Assembly: GCA_910587785.1 (NCBI GenBank)
Contig: CAJUOA010000006.1
Location: forward strand, 1 to 64,000
Origin: an uncultured Oscillospiraceae bacterium
GTDB lineage: Bacteria > Bacillota > Clostridia > Oscillospirales > Oscillospiraceae
Length of the DNA: 64,000 bases
Reading direction: 5' to 3'
Shown here: one piece after another, positions 16,568 to 24,024 of the stretch
Layout: every line of letters begins with the position of its first letter
How positions within the stretch are numbered: the stretch's first letter is position 1
Translations under genes and position numbers: made by a program
Notes under the pieces: generated by a model
What the model was told of the DNA's origin: nothing
Database searches by the model: none
What the model saw: only the letters and a program-made list of their open reading frames with translations

Positions 16568-16676
16568 GGTGGGTCACCTCCAAAATGGCATAAAAAATGA
16601 CCTGCCCAGCGGCAAGCCAGTAACGAGCAGCAGCCCCGGAGGGCTGATGCTTCGGTGTATTCGGTTTTGGTTCGGC

Positions 16677-16901
16677 TTACCAGGGGATGCCGCTGTTCTC
16701 GCAGCCACGTGTGTCGTGGAGCAGATCCTCAACATTGGTGTAGTGCTGGAGCCGAGCCAGTTGCTCTAAGAGGCCATAGATTTCCTGCTCCCGCGCCTCG
16801 TAGACCGCCGGGGGCAATCTGCACCCCATCAGTTCGTCCATCTCGATTCCGGTCTGTATACGGTCGATCTTCTTGATGATCTCCTTTTTCTGCCTCGTCA
16901 T
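16677..16901 (-). CDS. Small helical phage protein
   Basis: 74 residues, basic-charged helix at the N-terminus (MTRQKKEIIKKIDRIQTGIE), then ELMGCRLPPAVYEAREQEIYGLLEQLARLQHY. I do not recognise the family. The start is ATG at 16901, with GAGGGG 9 bases upstream; an ATG three codons earlier is too close. It ends 110 bases before the large terminase; a CAGCCC/GGGCTG hairpin lies in between. Confidence 0.6.
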   Translation of the reverse strand: MTRQKKEIIKKIDRIQTGIEMDELMGCRLPPAVYEAREQEIYGLLEQLARLQHYTNVEDLLHDTRGCENSGIPW

Positions 16902-16914
16902 GTCCGGCATCCCC

Positions 16915-17211
16915 TCAGTTCGCCATCGCCCAGGCAATGGCGTGGCCGTTGTCCTCGAAAGTGTCCTCGGAGATGCTGACCAACTCCACCCGGCCCTCGC
17001 AGGTGTGGTCGGCGGTGGTAAAGCGGTAGGTGGCTCCGTAGTAGCTGCGTCCGTTGGGGTTGTAGTAGTACCCCGCAACCAGGATGCGGTCGCCAAAGGT
17101 GAGAATGGCCCCGCCGCCGTGCATCATCTTCATTTCGAGGTCCTCCGGGGTGGTGGTTCTCTGGAGCCGGTAGGTGTCGGCCTTGGCTGCGGTCTTGCTG
17201 TTCATCTTCAT
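16915..17211 (-). CDS. Phage hypothetical protein (accessory packaging-region gene)
   Basis: 98-residue probably beta-rich protein (GGAILTFGDRILVAGYYYNPNGRSYYGATYRFTTADH). No recognised domain. It is preceded by dispersed repeat copy B at 17259-17289, which probably drives it. The start is ATG at 17211, 8 bases after GGAGG; two further upstream methionine codons lack a ribosome site. It lies in the block of accessory genes between the two terminase subunit genes. Confidence 0.6.
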   Translation of the reverse strand: MKMNSKTAAKADTYRLQRTTTPEDLEMKMMHGGGAILTFGDRILVAGYYYNPNGRSYYGATYRFTTADHTCEGRVELVSISEDTFEDNGHAIAWAMAN

Positions 17212-17258
17212 GGTGTTACCCTCCGTTTTCAAAGTGTGGTTTTCCCTTTCGGTGTACC

Positions 17259-17289
17259 CATATTCGCTCTAAACGGAGATAATAGCAAG
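17259..17289 (-). promoter_or_regulatory. Dispersed promoter-like repeat, copy B
   Basis: Minus strand: CTTGCTATTAT, then GTTTAGAGCGAATATGGG, then an ACCGAAAGGGAAAAC leader shared with copy C. It lies 48 bases before the ATG at 17211. TTGCTA and AATATG are 18 bases apart, a plausible -35/-10 pair. Confidence 0.5.
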
Positions 17290-17340
17290 TTAAATTCAAA
17301 GCGTAATCTACACAAAGATACACCGAGGAAACTGTGTAGA

Positions 17341-17538
17341 TCATCCCTTCTGGCAGCGGTGGATGGTGGCAATAATCTTGTCCTGCTCGGCGGTATCCAC
17401 CCCGATGCTCTCCAGGGCCTCCCTGGTGCCGCAGTCGGGGCAGATGGGGCCGCTACCGTCCCTGGCCGTGGCCGAAGGCGCAGTGTAGGTCTGGCCGCAC
17501 TTGGGGCAGACCGAGATCCGAAAAATGTTGTCTTTCAT
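17341..17538 (-). CDS. Small zinc-ribbon protein
   Basis: 65 residues with two CxxC knuckles (SVCPKCGQTY and GPICPDCGTR) that should bind one zinc ion, and a helical tail. Such rubredoxin-like mini-ribbons are common in clostridial phage accessory blocks; the function is unknown. The start ATG at 17538 overlaps the stop of the cyclotransferase gene (ATGA), so the two are translationally coupled. Confidence 0.68.
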   Translation of the reverse strand: MKDNIFRISVCPKCGQTYTAPSATARDGSGPICPDCGTREALESIGVDTAEQDKIIATIHRCQKG

Positions 17539-17999
17539 TTCATCCCCTCCATGCTCCGCTGGATGGCATCGGTCAAGTACCGCTGGCCGAATCCGAAGGA
17601 ATCGTACCCTTCCCGGCAGACCGCCACATAGCGGGCGGAGGGCAGGCCGAAGCTCCGTTCCTCGTGCATGATGTAGACGAATACCCTGCGGCGGCGGACC
17701 TTCCCAGTGCGGATGCCCTTGATGGGCAGTACCATCTCGGCCTTGTAGTAAAAGGTGGGGTAGCCCTCATAGTGGTCCAGGGCTAGTTCGTCATCCTCGC
17801 TGACCTCCCATGCCGCAACGGGGACGCTGGCCCCGGCCTTCGGCTCGATAGTGAGGTAGAAGCCGGTCTTGCTCCCCTTGAACAGCAGCTCGTAGTCGGG
17901 GATGACCGAGGTGCCGATGATCCGCGCTCCAGGACAGCGCATCCGCATCTGCGGGATGTTGAGGTTGCTGCCGTAGGCGATGTAGTATCTCTTAGCCAT
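17535..17999 (-). CDS. Gamma-glutamylcyclotransferase (AIG2/GGCT-like)
   Basis: 154 residues of the GGCT fold. The N-terminal YYIAYGSNLN substrate-binding loop is diagnostic, the DHYEGYPTFYYKAEM segment supplies the catalytic glutamate region, and VFVYIMHEE follows. Enzymes of this fold cleave gamma-glutamyl-amines or gamma-glutamyl peptides to release 5-oxoproline. The gene is next to an amidoligase gene, a pairing seen in comparative genomics of phage amidoligases, so the two may add and remove an amide-linked modification. The start is ATG at 17999 (10 bases from AAAGGA); an ATG two codons earlier is possible. Confidence 0.88.
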   Translation of the reverse strand: MAKRYYIAYGSNLNIPQMRMRCPGARIIGTSVIPDYELLFKGSKTGFYLTIEPKAGASVPVAAWEVSEDDELALDHYEGYPTFYYKAEMVLPIKGIRTGKVRRRRVFVYIMHEERSFGLPSARYVAVCREGYDSFGFGQRYLTDAIQRSMEGMK

Positions 18000-18087
18000 A
18001 TTCATTCCATCCTTTCCGGAGGATCGCCCCTCCTACCGCCTAAAGCCCGCTCGGTGGCGGGTTCAGGCGGGCCTGCGGCTAATCCCT

Positions 18088-18255
18088 TCAAGCAGCTCTG
18101 CCGTTGCGGAAAGCGGCGTCCCCGGTCAGGTTGCGGGTCAGGATGTCCCGCGCCGTGGCAAACTCCTCGCCAATGAAGCCCAGGCGGAGGAGCCAGGTGC
18201 GCATGGCGTACTTGGGGTTCTCGTTCTGCTGGGGCTTGGGGCTGGCGGTCTTGAC
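18088..18255 (-). pseudogene. Severed C-terminal module of the amidoligase (after in-frame TAG)
   Basis: In the same frame as the amidoligase, 55 codons follow its TAG (18258-18256) without a start codon or ribosome site, ending at TGA 18090-18088. The peptide includes YAMRTWLLRLGFIGEEFATAR, matching the intact C-terminus of the neighbouring protein at 19674-20393 (YAFRCFLLRLGFIGTEF...). It therefore looks like a coding segment cut off by a nonsense mutation, or reached only by amber readthrough. The coding pattern is still conserved, suggesting the event is recent or the segment is still translated. Confidence 0.7.
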
Positions 18256-19035
18256 CTACTTCGCCATCTGGCTCAGTGCGAGGCAAAGCTGGATGTAGCT
18301 CTTGAGCTGTCCGGCATGGAGTCCGTTCTGCCTGCCGTCAGCCGGAGCGTCGAACTGGAAAAGGCGGAACTCGATGGTGCCTTTGGTGAAGGTGGCGTGG
18401 AGGTTGAGCATATGGTAGCGGCTGCTGTTGTAATGCTGATTGCGGTCCCCTCTGGCGTTATGACTGGTGTACCAGATGTCGGCGAGGTCGCTCATGGTGG
18501 AAGGCTTGAGGCGGTTGATCTCGTGCAGGAACAAGGGGTGGACCGTGCGGCAGTAGCTGTTGATCCTATCCCGGTCGATCTTGAGGGCGTCCGCCAGGAG
18601 GCCCTCGTGGCTGGCCATGATGTTGGCGAGGTTCCGCAGACTCTGGGGCGTGTGGCCCTTGGCTCCGATGTGGATGTGGACCCCGCAGCCCCTGGTGGCG
18701 TCGCTCTTGGCCCCGGCTTTCCGCAGCCGCCGCACCAGCCCCTGAAGGGTGTCCATGTCGGCGTAGGTGAGGATGGGCGTCACCATCTCGCACCGCTCGC
18801 CGTCCGGGCCGTGGATGCTCGCGTCCCGCTGGAACTTCCACTCGCGGCCCTGGGCATCCCAGGCCGACCAGGTTTGGTAACCGTTGCGGCGGGCCGTGTC
18901 CTGGAACCGCCCGGTGCCAAAGAACTCGGCCGCGGTCCTGGCGGCGTCCCGGCGGGTGATGCAGTTCATCTCCACCTCGACCCCGATGGTCTGCTTTTTC
19001 ATCTCAGCGACCTGGTTCTGCATTTTCTCGTTCAT
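18256..19035 (-). CDS. Amidoligase, ended early by in-frame TAG
   Basis: 259 residues of the ATP-grasp/glutamine-synthetase-like amidoligase enzymes that join a carboxylate and an amine. GVEVEMNCITRRDAAR near residue 17, RGCGVHIHIGAKGH near 115 and KGTIEFRLFQFDAP near 230 are the conserved strands carrying Glu, His and Arg ligands for ATP-Mg. Family members in phages and mobile elements usually carry a further ~50-residue C-terminal module; here it lies beyond a TAG. The start is ATG at 19035 after GGAGG. Substrate unknown; neighbours (GGCT, DUF4314) hint at a peptide or protein modification. Confidence 0.85.
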   Translation of the reverse strand: MNEKMQNQVAEMKKQTIGVEVEMNCITRRDAARTAAEFFGTGRFQDTARRNGYQTWSAWDAQGREWKFQRDASIHGPDGERCEMVTPILTYADMDTLQGLVRRLRKAGAKSDATRGCGVHIHIGAKGHTPQSLRNLANIMASHEGLLADALKIDRDRINSYCRTVHPLFLHEINRLKPSTMSDLADIWYTSHNARGDRNQHYNSSRYHMLNLHATFTKGTIEFRLFQFDAPADGRQNGLHAGQLKSYIQLCLALSQMAK

Positions 19036-19076
19036 GGTATGTACCTCCGTCTTGTGTGTTTTCCCTTTCGGTAGTA

Positions 19077-19108
19077 CATATATCACTCTAAAAGGGGTAA
19101 ATAGCAAG
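19077..19108 (-). promoter_or_regulatory. Dispersed promoter-like repeat, copy C
   Basis: Minus strand: CTTGCTATTTACC, then TTTTAGAGTGATATATGTAC, followed by the ACCGAAAGGGAAAAC leader shared with copy B. It lies 42 bases upstream of the amidoligase ATG. Copies B and C also share TTTGTGTA about 20-25 bases farther upstream. Confidence 0.5.
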
Positions 19109-19159
19109 ACAATTCGGAGGTATAAAGTACACAAATATCAGCGCGGGGATCTGGCGTAT

Positions 19160-19465
19160 TTACTGCTTGCGTTGAATCACCGGTTGGGTGTTTTCGCCCT
19201 CGCCGAAGAGAATGTCCAGCATGAACTTGGCACCGCAACGGAAACCGTTGACGAAATTTTCCTCGGCAGTGATGGCCACGAGGTCCGTTTGGCCAGAAAC
19301 CAGCCGCTCCAAGGCGGCGAGGCTCTCCCCATCCAGCTTGGCGCGGAGATAATTGTCCGTCTCCGACAGCACGGCGGTAACCTTCGCCATCTCGGAGGAG
19401 GGACGCATCTTCGCCTCATTGGGTGTGAGGTTGCCCAGATAGAACTCCTTGATGATGCTGTGCAT
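19160..19465 (-). CDS. DUF6809-like phage protein
   Basis: 101 residues, helical: MHSIIKEFYLGNLTPNEAKM, a central LSETDNYLRAKLDGESLAALERL, and FVNGFRCGAKFMLDILFGE at the end. The EFYLGNL...P-N-E opening and the E-x-F-x-x-G-F-R-x-G-x-x ending match a small family of clostridial phage proteins (DUF6809 as I recall it). No enzyme motif; function unknown. It starts at ATG 19465, directly after the TAA of the DUF4314 gene, and has only a weak purine-rich ribosome site inside that gene. Confidence 0.68.
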   Translation of the reverse strand: MHSIIKEFYLGNLTPNEAKMRPSSEMAKVTAVLSETDNYLRAKLDGESLAALERLVSGQTDLVAITAEENFVNGFRCGAKFMLDILFGEGENTQPVIQRKQ

Positions 19466-19690
19466 TTATTCCACCACCCTTCTGCATTCATCCACGCCAT
19501 ACAGTACGTTGAGGGAGCCGCCGCCGTCCCAGGCCACCATGATGCTGCCGCTATCATCCACCCAGATGACCGTACCCATCGTGCCAGCGGGCGGGGCCTG
19601 GGGATCGTCCATGCGGAGCAGCTCCACCCGGCATCCCGCCGGATACTCTTGGCGGAGCCGCTCCACCGTTTCCTTACGCGGAAAGAGCAT
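19466..19690 (-). CDS. DUF4314 domain protein
   Basis: 74-residue small beta-barrel protein: FPRKETVERLRQEYPAGCRV, then MDDPQAPPAGTMGTV, then VDDSGSIMVAWDGGGSL and YGVDECRRV. This is the DUF4314/KOW- or SH3-like pattern seen in many Firmicutes mobile elements. The start ATG at 19690 has GGAGG 9 bases upstream, inside the end of the preceding gene, with which it overlaps by 17 bases. The biochemical role is unknown. Confidence 0.82.
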   Translation of the reverse strand: MLFPRKETVERLRQEYPAGCRVELLRMDDPQAPPAGTMGTVIWVDDSGSIMVAWDGGGSLNVLYGVDECRRVVE

Positions 19691-20393
19691 CGGGGGCCGC
19701 CTCCTTCCTCGCGCCGGATTTGAAGGCACTGTTGCCGGAGAGGCTGCGGAGCAGGACCTTCCTCTCATCCTTGAACTCAGTTCCGATGAATCCCAGCCGG
19801 AGGAGGAAGCACCGGAAGGCATACTTGTCGTTGTCGGTGGGCTTTTCCTTGGCGGTGATGCGTTTCTGGTTCCGGGCCATGTCGCAGAGGGCGGCGATCA
19901 AATGGGTGTAGGCTTTGACCTCATCGGCATCGAGGTCCCGGTCCTTGAACCAGGGGAAGGAAACCGTGTCGGGGGTGATCTCGACCGGGAGGGACTCCAC
20001 ACCCAGGGCCTTGCGGATGAGCCACCCCTTGGCGGCGAGGAGGCTGGTGAGGTTGGCCTGAGCCTCGGAGGACAGGCTGGCGGCGGGCATCTGAATCGTC
20101 AGTCCGCCGTTATCCTCGGCGGCAGGAGCCTCCTCCGGCTCGGCGGTGTCCCAGCCCTCAACCGGCCCGGCTTCGAACCCCATGCCATGCAGCCGCTCGA
20201 TAAGGTTCTCGACCTCCTCGCTGTCGGCCCGGTCGTCAAAGGTGACGCCGCCGCTGCGGTCAATGGTGAAGTAGTCCACCTGGTAGGCGAAGGTCGGCGC
20301 GCCCAGGTATTTGGCCTCGGCTCCGGTAATGGCGGAGATGGCGATGACCAGGGGCTTGCGGTCGGCCCCGGTGCGGTTATAGTTGATCGTCAT
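19674..20393 (-). CDS. 'Virulence-related' mobile-element protein with amidoligase-type C-terminus
   Basis: 239 residues. The N-terminal part (LVIAISAITGAEAKYLGAPTFAYQVDYFTIDRSG) is a domain annotated in clostridial mobile elements as virulence-related, without known function. A central PALSSEAQ-type linker region and a helical section follow, then a C-terminal ~45-residue module (YAFRCFLLRLGFIGTEFKDER) that is clearly homologous to the segment cut off from the amidoligase. The start is ATG at 20393, 8 bases after AAGGGGG. Dispersed repeat copy D lies 30 bases upstream. The shared module suggests that it and the amidoligase bind the same partner. Confidence 0.72.
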   Translation of the reverse strand: MTINYNRTGADRKPLVIAISAITGAEAKYLGAPTFAYQVDYFTIDRSGGVTFDDRADSEEVENLIERLHGMGFEAGPVEGWDTAEPEEAPAAEDNGGLTIQMPAASLSSEAQANLTSLLAAKGWLIRKALGVESLPVEITPDTVSFPWFKDRDLDADEVKAYTHLIAALCDMARNQKRITAKEKPTDNDKYAFRCFLLRLGFIGTEFKDERKVLLRSLSGNSAFKSGARKEAAPDALSA

Positions 20394-20422
20394 GGTGTGA
20401 ACCCCCTTGTTTTTGGTAGTCA

Positions 20423-20453
20423 CATATTCGCTCTACTGACCCCAAATAGCAAG
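20423..20453 (-). promoter_or_regulatory. Dispersed promoter-like repeat, copy D
   Basis: Minus strand: CTTGCTATTTGGGGTCA, then GTAGAGCGAATATGTGAC. It lies 30 bases upstream of the ATG at 20393. TTGCTA and AATATG are 18 bases apart, as in copy B. Confidence 0.5.
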
Positions 20454-20479
20454 TTATTTATCGCCCTGACCATGACAAA

Positions 20480-22105
20480 TTACTGACCAGATAATTGTGT
20501 AGACCACACAATGCCCGCCAGCACGAAGAACACATTTGGCAAGGCCACGCCATTGCCCCACATCTTATACTCAGCGGCATCCGAATGGGGATGTTGTAGC
20601 CACTTTATGATTTGGTTCCGGCTTTTGGGTCTGGTGGAACCGCCTACTACCCGGCGGTGGGTTTCCCAGGCCTCCGTCCAGAAGGCAATGTCCTCCCCGG
20701 TAGGCTCCGGCGTGTCCAAATCGGCGCACCAAAAATCCGGGAAGCCCTGCAACCTGGAACATTCGGTTGGGGTCAGCCTTCTCACACTATAGCCCCGGTT
20801 GACCACAGTGGGGTCCTTGAAATCCCGCGCTGTCAGGGTGGGCGCTTTTTCCTTTTCAATCTGCGTGTAGGTGCAGGGAGTCATGGCGTAGGTCGGCCCT
20901 TCCACCACGGTGATGCCACCCTGATTACAAGCAGGGTCGCCCTTGATGCTGACATCGTATGCCCGCAGCGGCACGAACAGCGTCTGGTCGTTGTTGCAGG
21001 AAAGGGTGGCGGACACATTCTCCTGGACCAGCGGCCCCTTGCCGCCGCCCTCGCAGCCAGAACGTATCTTCAGCAGCAGCGGGACGTTCATGCCGCCAGT
21101 CCCCATGCGGGAGGTCAGCGTCTGTACGGTGCCGCTCTCATCAATTTTGATCCGTCCATCCATGGGATGGTTCTCCAGCGCGATGGCGGCGGGAATGGCC
21201 CCGGCCCGGAGGGTGGGTGCTCTCTCCATCTCGAAGCCAACGCCCCGGCTCTGGGCGGAACACTCCTTGCAGAATCCCGCCGCCAGCACACAGGGCGGAT
21301 GCCCATGCTCCTGGGCGCGGAGGGTGGCGGTTACCTCTTGGGAAATGTCCATCCGACCGCCGCCTTGGTCGTTCAGGCAGACGCCGCCTGCCGCTCCAAG
21401 GCCAGCCGCAGTATCTCCGGCAGCTCTTTGCCACGCGCGGAAGCCCTCCGCAGAATACCCAGACAAGCCTTCGGACTCAAATAATACTTGTCCGGCACGC
21501 TGGCCTGCAAGATCGCCGACAAGGTAGACGCGGCGTCTCCGCTGGGGGACTCCCCAATGTTGCGCATCGAAAGTGCGGTACGCAACGCTCCATCGCTCTC
21601 CCATGTAAATGTCGGCGTAGGGCCAGCGGTCTTTCTCAGGCATAGGCACCTCGGCCCCCGGCTCGATGATCCCGATGACCGCTTCGAGGACCGCTTTGAA
21701 GTCGAGGCCCCGGTTTGAGCTGAATGCACCGACAACATTTTCCCAACATATCCAGCGGGGGTATCTCCCATTGGTGGCACACCTCATTTCTTTGATGATG
21801 CGGATGGCCTGATAGAACAATGAGGACTGAGCGCCATCCAGTCCAGCCCTTTTCCCGGCGATGCTCATGTCGGTGCAGGGTGAGCCGAAGGTGATGATGT
21901 CCACCGGCTCGATCTTCCCGCCATCCATCCGGGAGATGTCGCCGTAGTGTTTCATGGCGGGGAGCCGCCTGGTGGTCACTCGGATGGGGAACGGCTCGAT
22001 TTCTGAGGCCCAGACCGGGGTGACACCAGCCAGCAGACCACCCAAAGGAAATCCCCCGGAGCCGTCAAACAGGCTACCGAGGGTGAGGGTGTTATTCCGT
22101 TCCAT
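20480..22105 (-). CDS. Phage DNA (cytosine-5) methyltransferase
   Basis: 541-residue orphan C5 methyltransferase. Motif I GSLFDGSGGFPLG (10-22), motif IV GSPCTDMS with catalytic Cys77, motif VI ENV (122-124), motif VIII QRRRRVYLVG (about 188-197), and motif X WGNGVALPNV near 516. The region between motifs VIII and IX is long (about residues 200-450) and holds repeated T-L-x-x-x-x-x-x-x-V-P-L units, presumably the target recognition domain. No cognate endonuclease is adjacent. It would modify phage DNA to evade host restriction. The start ATG at 22105 overlaps the next upstream gene by 14 bases. Confidence 0.93.
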   Translation of the reverse strand: MERNNTLTLGSLFDGSGGFPLGGLLAGVTPVWASEIEPFPIRVTTRRLPAMKHYGDISRMDGGKIEPVDIITFGSPCTDMSIAGKRAGLDGAQSSLFYQAIRIIKEMRCATNGRYPRWICWENVVGAFSSNRGLDFKAVLEAVIGIIEPGAEVPMPEKDRWPYADIYMGERWSVAYRTFDAQHWGVPQRRRRVYLVGDLAGQRAGQVLFESEGLSGYSAEGFRAWQRAAGDTAAGLGAAGGVCLNDQGGGRMDISQEVTATLRAQEHGHPPCVLAAGFCKECSAQSRGVGFEMERAPTLRAGAIPAAIALENHPMDGRIKIDESGTVQTLTSRMGTGGMNVPLLLKIRSGCEGGGKGPLVQENVSATLSCNNDQTLFVPLRAYDVSIKGDPACNQGGITVVEGPTYAMTPCTYTQIEKEKAPTLTARDFKDPTVVNRGYSVRRLTPTECSRLQGFPDFWCADLDTPEPTGEDIAFWTEAWETHRRVVGGSTRPKSRNQIIKWLQHPHSDAAEYKMWGNGVALPNVFFVLAGIVWSTQLSGQ

Positions 22106-23330
22106 CGCAGACCTCCGAATACTGATAGGTCAGCCCATCCCGCCGGACGGAAACGCCATCGGCGGAGCCAATCTGCTCGATGTACCGTTTTACGATCACA
22201 TCGCAGAACTTCTCGTCCAGCTCAATGGTGTAGCAGGAGCGGTCGGTCTGCTCACAGGCGATCAGCGTGGAGCCGGAGCCGCCGAAGGGGTCCATCACCA
22301 GTGTGTTGCTCATGCTGGAGTTCATAATGGGGTAGGCCAGCAGCGGGATCGGCTTCATGGTGGGGTGGTCGCCGTTCTTCTTGGGTTTGTCGAACTCCCA
22401 GATGGTGGACTCCTTCCGCCCGGTGTACCACTGGTGCCTGCCCTTTTTCTTCCAGCCGAACAGGATCGGCTCGTGCTGCCACTGGTAGGGAGAGCGGCCC
22501 AGCACCAGAGATTGCTTCTTCCAGATACACGCCCCAGAGAGCCGGAATCCGGCATCCGCAAAGGCGCGGCGGAAGTTCAGCCCCTCGGTGTCGGCGTGGA
22601 ACACATAGATGCTGGCGTCATCCGCCATCACCGCCTCAGTGTTCTGAAACGCCGCCAGGAGGAACTGGTAAAAGGCATCGTCCGCCATGTTGTCGTTCTT
22701 GATCTTCCCGGCGCTGCCCTCATAGTTGACGTTGTAAGGCGGGTCCGTGATGACCAGATTGGCCTTGCGGTCACCCATGAGCAGAGCGAAAGTTTCAGCC
22801 TTGGTGCTGTCCCCGCAGACCAGCCGGTGCCGCCCCAGCGTCCACACATCCCCGGCCTTGGTGATGACCGGCTGTTTCAGCTCCGCCTCCACATCGAAAT
22901 CATCCTCATGCACATCGGCGTCATCCTTGAACAAATCGGACAGTTCTTTCTCGTCAAAGCCTGTGAGGGAGAGGTCAAACGCCTCCGCCTGCAACGCTTC
23001 GATCTCCACCCGCAGGAGTTCCTCATCCCATCCGGCATCCATCGCCATGCGGTTGTCGGCGATGATATACGCTTTCTTCTGCGCCTCTGTCAGATGGTCG
23101 GCGAATACGCAGGGGATCTCCCGGATACCTTCTTCCTTCGCGGCAAGAATACGACCGTGACCGGCGATAACGCCGTAGTCACGGTCGATGATAACAGGAT
23201 TGATAAATCCGAACTCCCGCAGGGAGGAGCGCAGCTTGTTGATCTGCTCCGCAGAGTGGGTCCGGGCGTTATTCGCGTAAGGCACCAGTTTTTCCAGCGG
23301 CACAAGCTGCATCTCGGTGGTGGTTTTCAA
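22092..23330 (-). CDS. ParB-domain fused N6-adenine/N4-cytosine DNA methyltransferase
   Basis: 412 residues. Residues 1-95 form a ParB-like nuclease-fold domain (LVPYANNARTHSAEQINKL, FGFINPVIIDRDYGVIAGHGR with GHGR at 57-60). Residues 160-400 form the methyltransferase with DPPYNVNY (motif IV, 196-203) before DPFGGSGSTLIA (motif I, near 353), the beta-class order. The fusion is common in Firmicutes phages, where it acts as an orphan DNA modification enzyme. The start is TTG at 23330, 8 bases after GGAGG and just past the small terminase stop. Confidence 0.92.
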   Translation of the reverse strand: MKTTTEMQLVPLEKLVPYANNARTHSAEQINKLRSSLREFGFINPVIIDRDYGVIAGHGRILAAKEEGIREIPCVFADHLTEAQKKAYIIADNRMAMDAGWDEELLRVEIEALQAEAFDLSLTGFDEKELSDLFKDDADVHEDDFDVEAELKQPVITKAGDVWTLGRHRLVCGDSTKAETFALLMGDRKANLVITDPPYNVNYEGSAGKIKNDNMADDAFYQFLLAAFQNTEAVMADDASIYVFHADTEGLNFRRAFADAGFRLSGACIWKKQSLVLGRSPYQWQHEPILFGWKKKGRHQWYTGRKESTIWEFDKPKKNGDHPTMKPIPLLAYPIMNSSMSNTLVMDPFGGSGSTLIACEQTDRSCYTIELDEKFCDVIVKRYIEQIGSADGVSVRRDGLTYQYSEVCDGTE

Positions 23331-23332
23331 AT

Positions 23333-23908
23333 TCAGCCCCTCCTTTTCCGCAGAAGCTGCTCCATCGTATCGTTCAGATCGTCCGTGAACGTCTCGGTGC
23401 AGTTCTGCTTGACAATGTCGTAAATTTCATACCAGATCATGTTCGCGGCCTTTTGGAACTGTTGCGACATCTGTACGAACGGCGAGGCCATGACGCCGCC
23501 CGTGGTCGGATGCTTCCCCAGCAGGCCATAGCTGCTGATGGCGTCCTCACACTGGATGTACCGCGCAAACGCCTGTGCGTAGGCTTCAATCATCCGCTTG
23601 TTCACCAGATTTTGACAGCCCCGCTTTTTCAGCCACAGCCATGTCTCCCTGTAGATTGCATCGGCTCCCAGCGGCATGCCGTTCTTCTGCCGTGCGGAAA
23701 GGTAGTCGGCGGGTTTGGGCATATCCGCGCCCTGCAAAGCCGCGCCCTCCGGCAGATCCACGGCTTCCAGCTCCGCCGGTTCCAGGTCGGGGAGGTCGTT
23801 GCTCATGATCCGCGCGGTCTGGCCCTTCTGTATTTTTTCTGCCGCAGGTGTGGGCTTCCCTCCGGCGTGGACACGCCTGCCGCCCCTGTTTGTACCATCC
23901 TTTGCCAC
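23333..23908 (-). CDS. Terminase small subunit, P27 family
   Basis: 191-residue DNA-recognition subunit of the packaging terminase. KDGTNRGGRRVHAGGKP at the N-terminus and LVNKRMIEAYAQAFARYIQ, YGLLGKHPTTGGVMASPFVQM and WYEIYDIVKQNCTE are characteristic of the P27-type small subunits. The start is GTG at 23908: GGAGG lies 8 bases upstream, and longer in-frame starts lack a ribosome site. Preceded by the HNH gene as usual, but separated from the large subunit gene by methyltransferases and the amidoligase block. Confidence 0.88.
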   Translation of the reverse strand: MAKDGTNRGGRRVHAGGKPTPAAEKIQKGQTARIMSNDLPDLEPAELEAVDLPEGAALQGADMPKPADYLSARQKNGMPLGADAIYRETWLWLKKRGCQNLVNKRMIEAYAQAFARYIQCEDAISSYGLLGKHPTTGGVMASPFVQMSQQFQKAANMIWYEIYDIVKQNCTETFTDDLNDTMEQLLRKRRG

Positions 23909-24024
23909 GGGTCTCACCTCCAGTCCGACCGGGCAGGGGATAATCCCCCGTTTGAACCTCATTTTTTGCGCACGCGCCCCCATGCCCGTTGTCCCCTGGA
24001 GCAGTCACAGAGATTTGTATCCCC

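Noticed and set aside
18256..18258. General TAG recoding in the prophage
   Set aside because: Other prophage genes end normally at TAG (for example 1512-1510 and 35795-35793), so a global code change is unlikely; the amidoligase TAG is treated as a local event.
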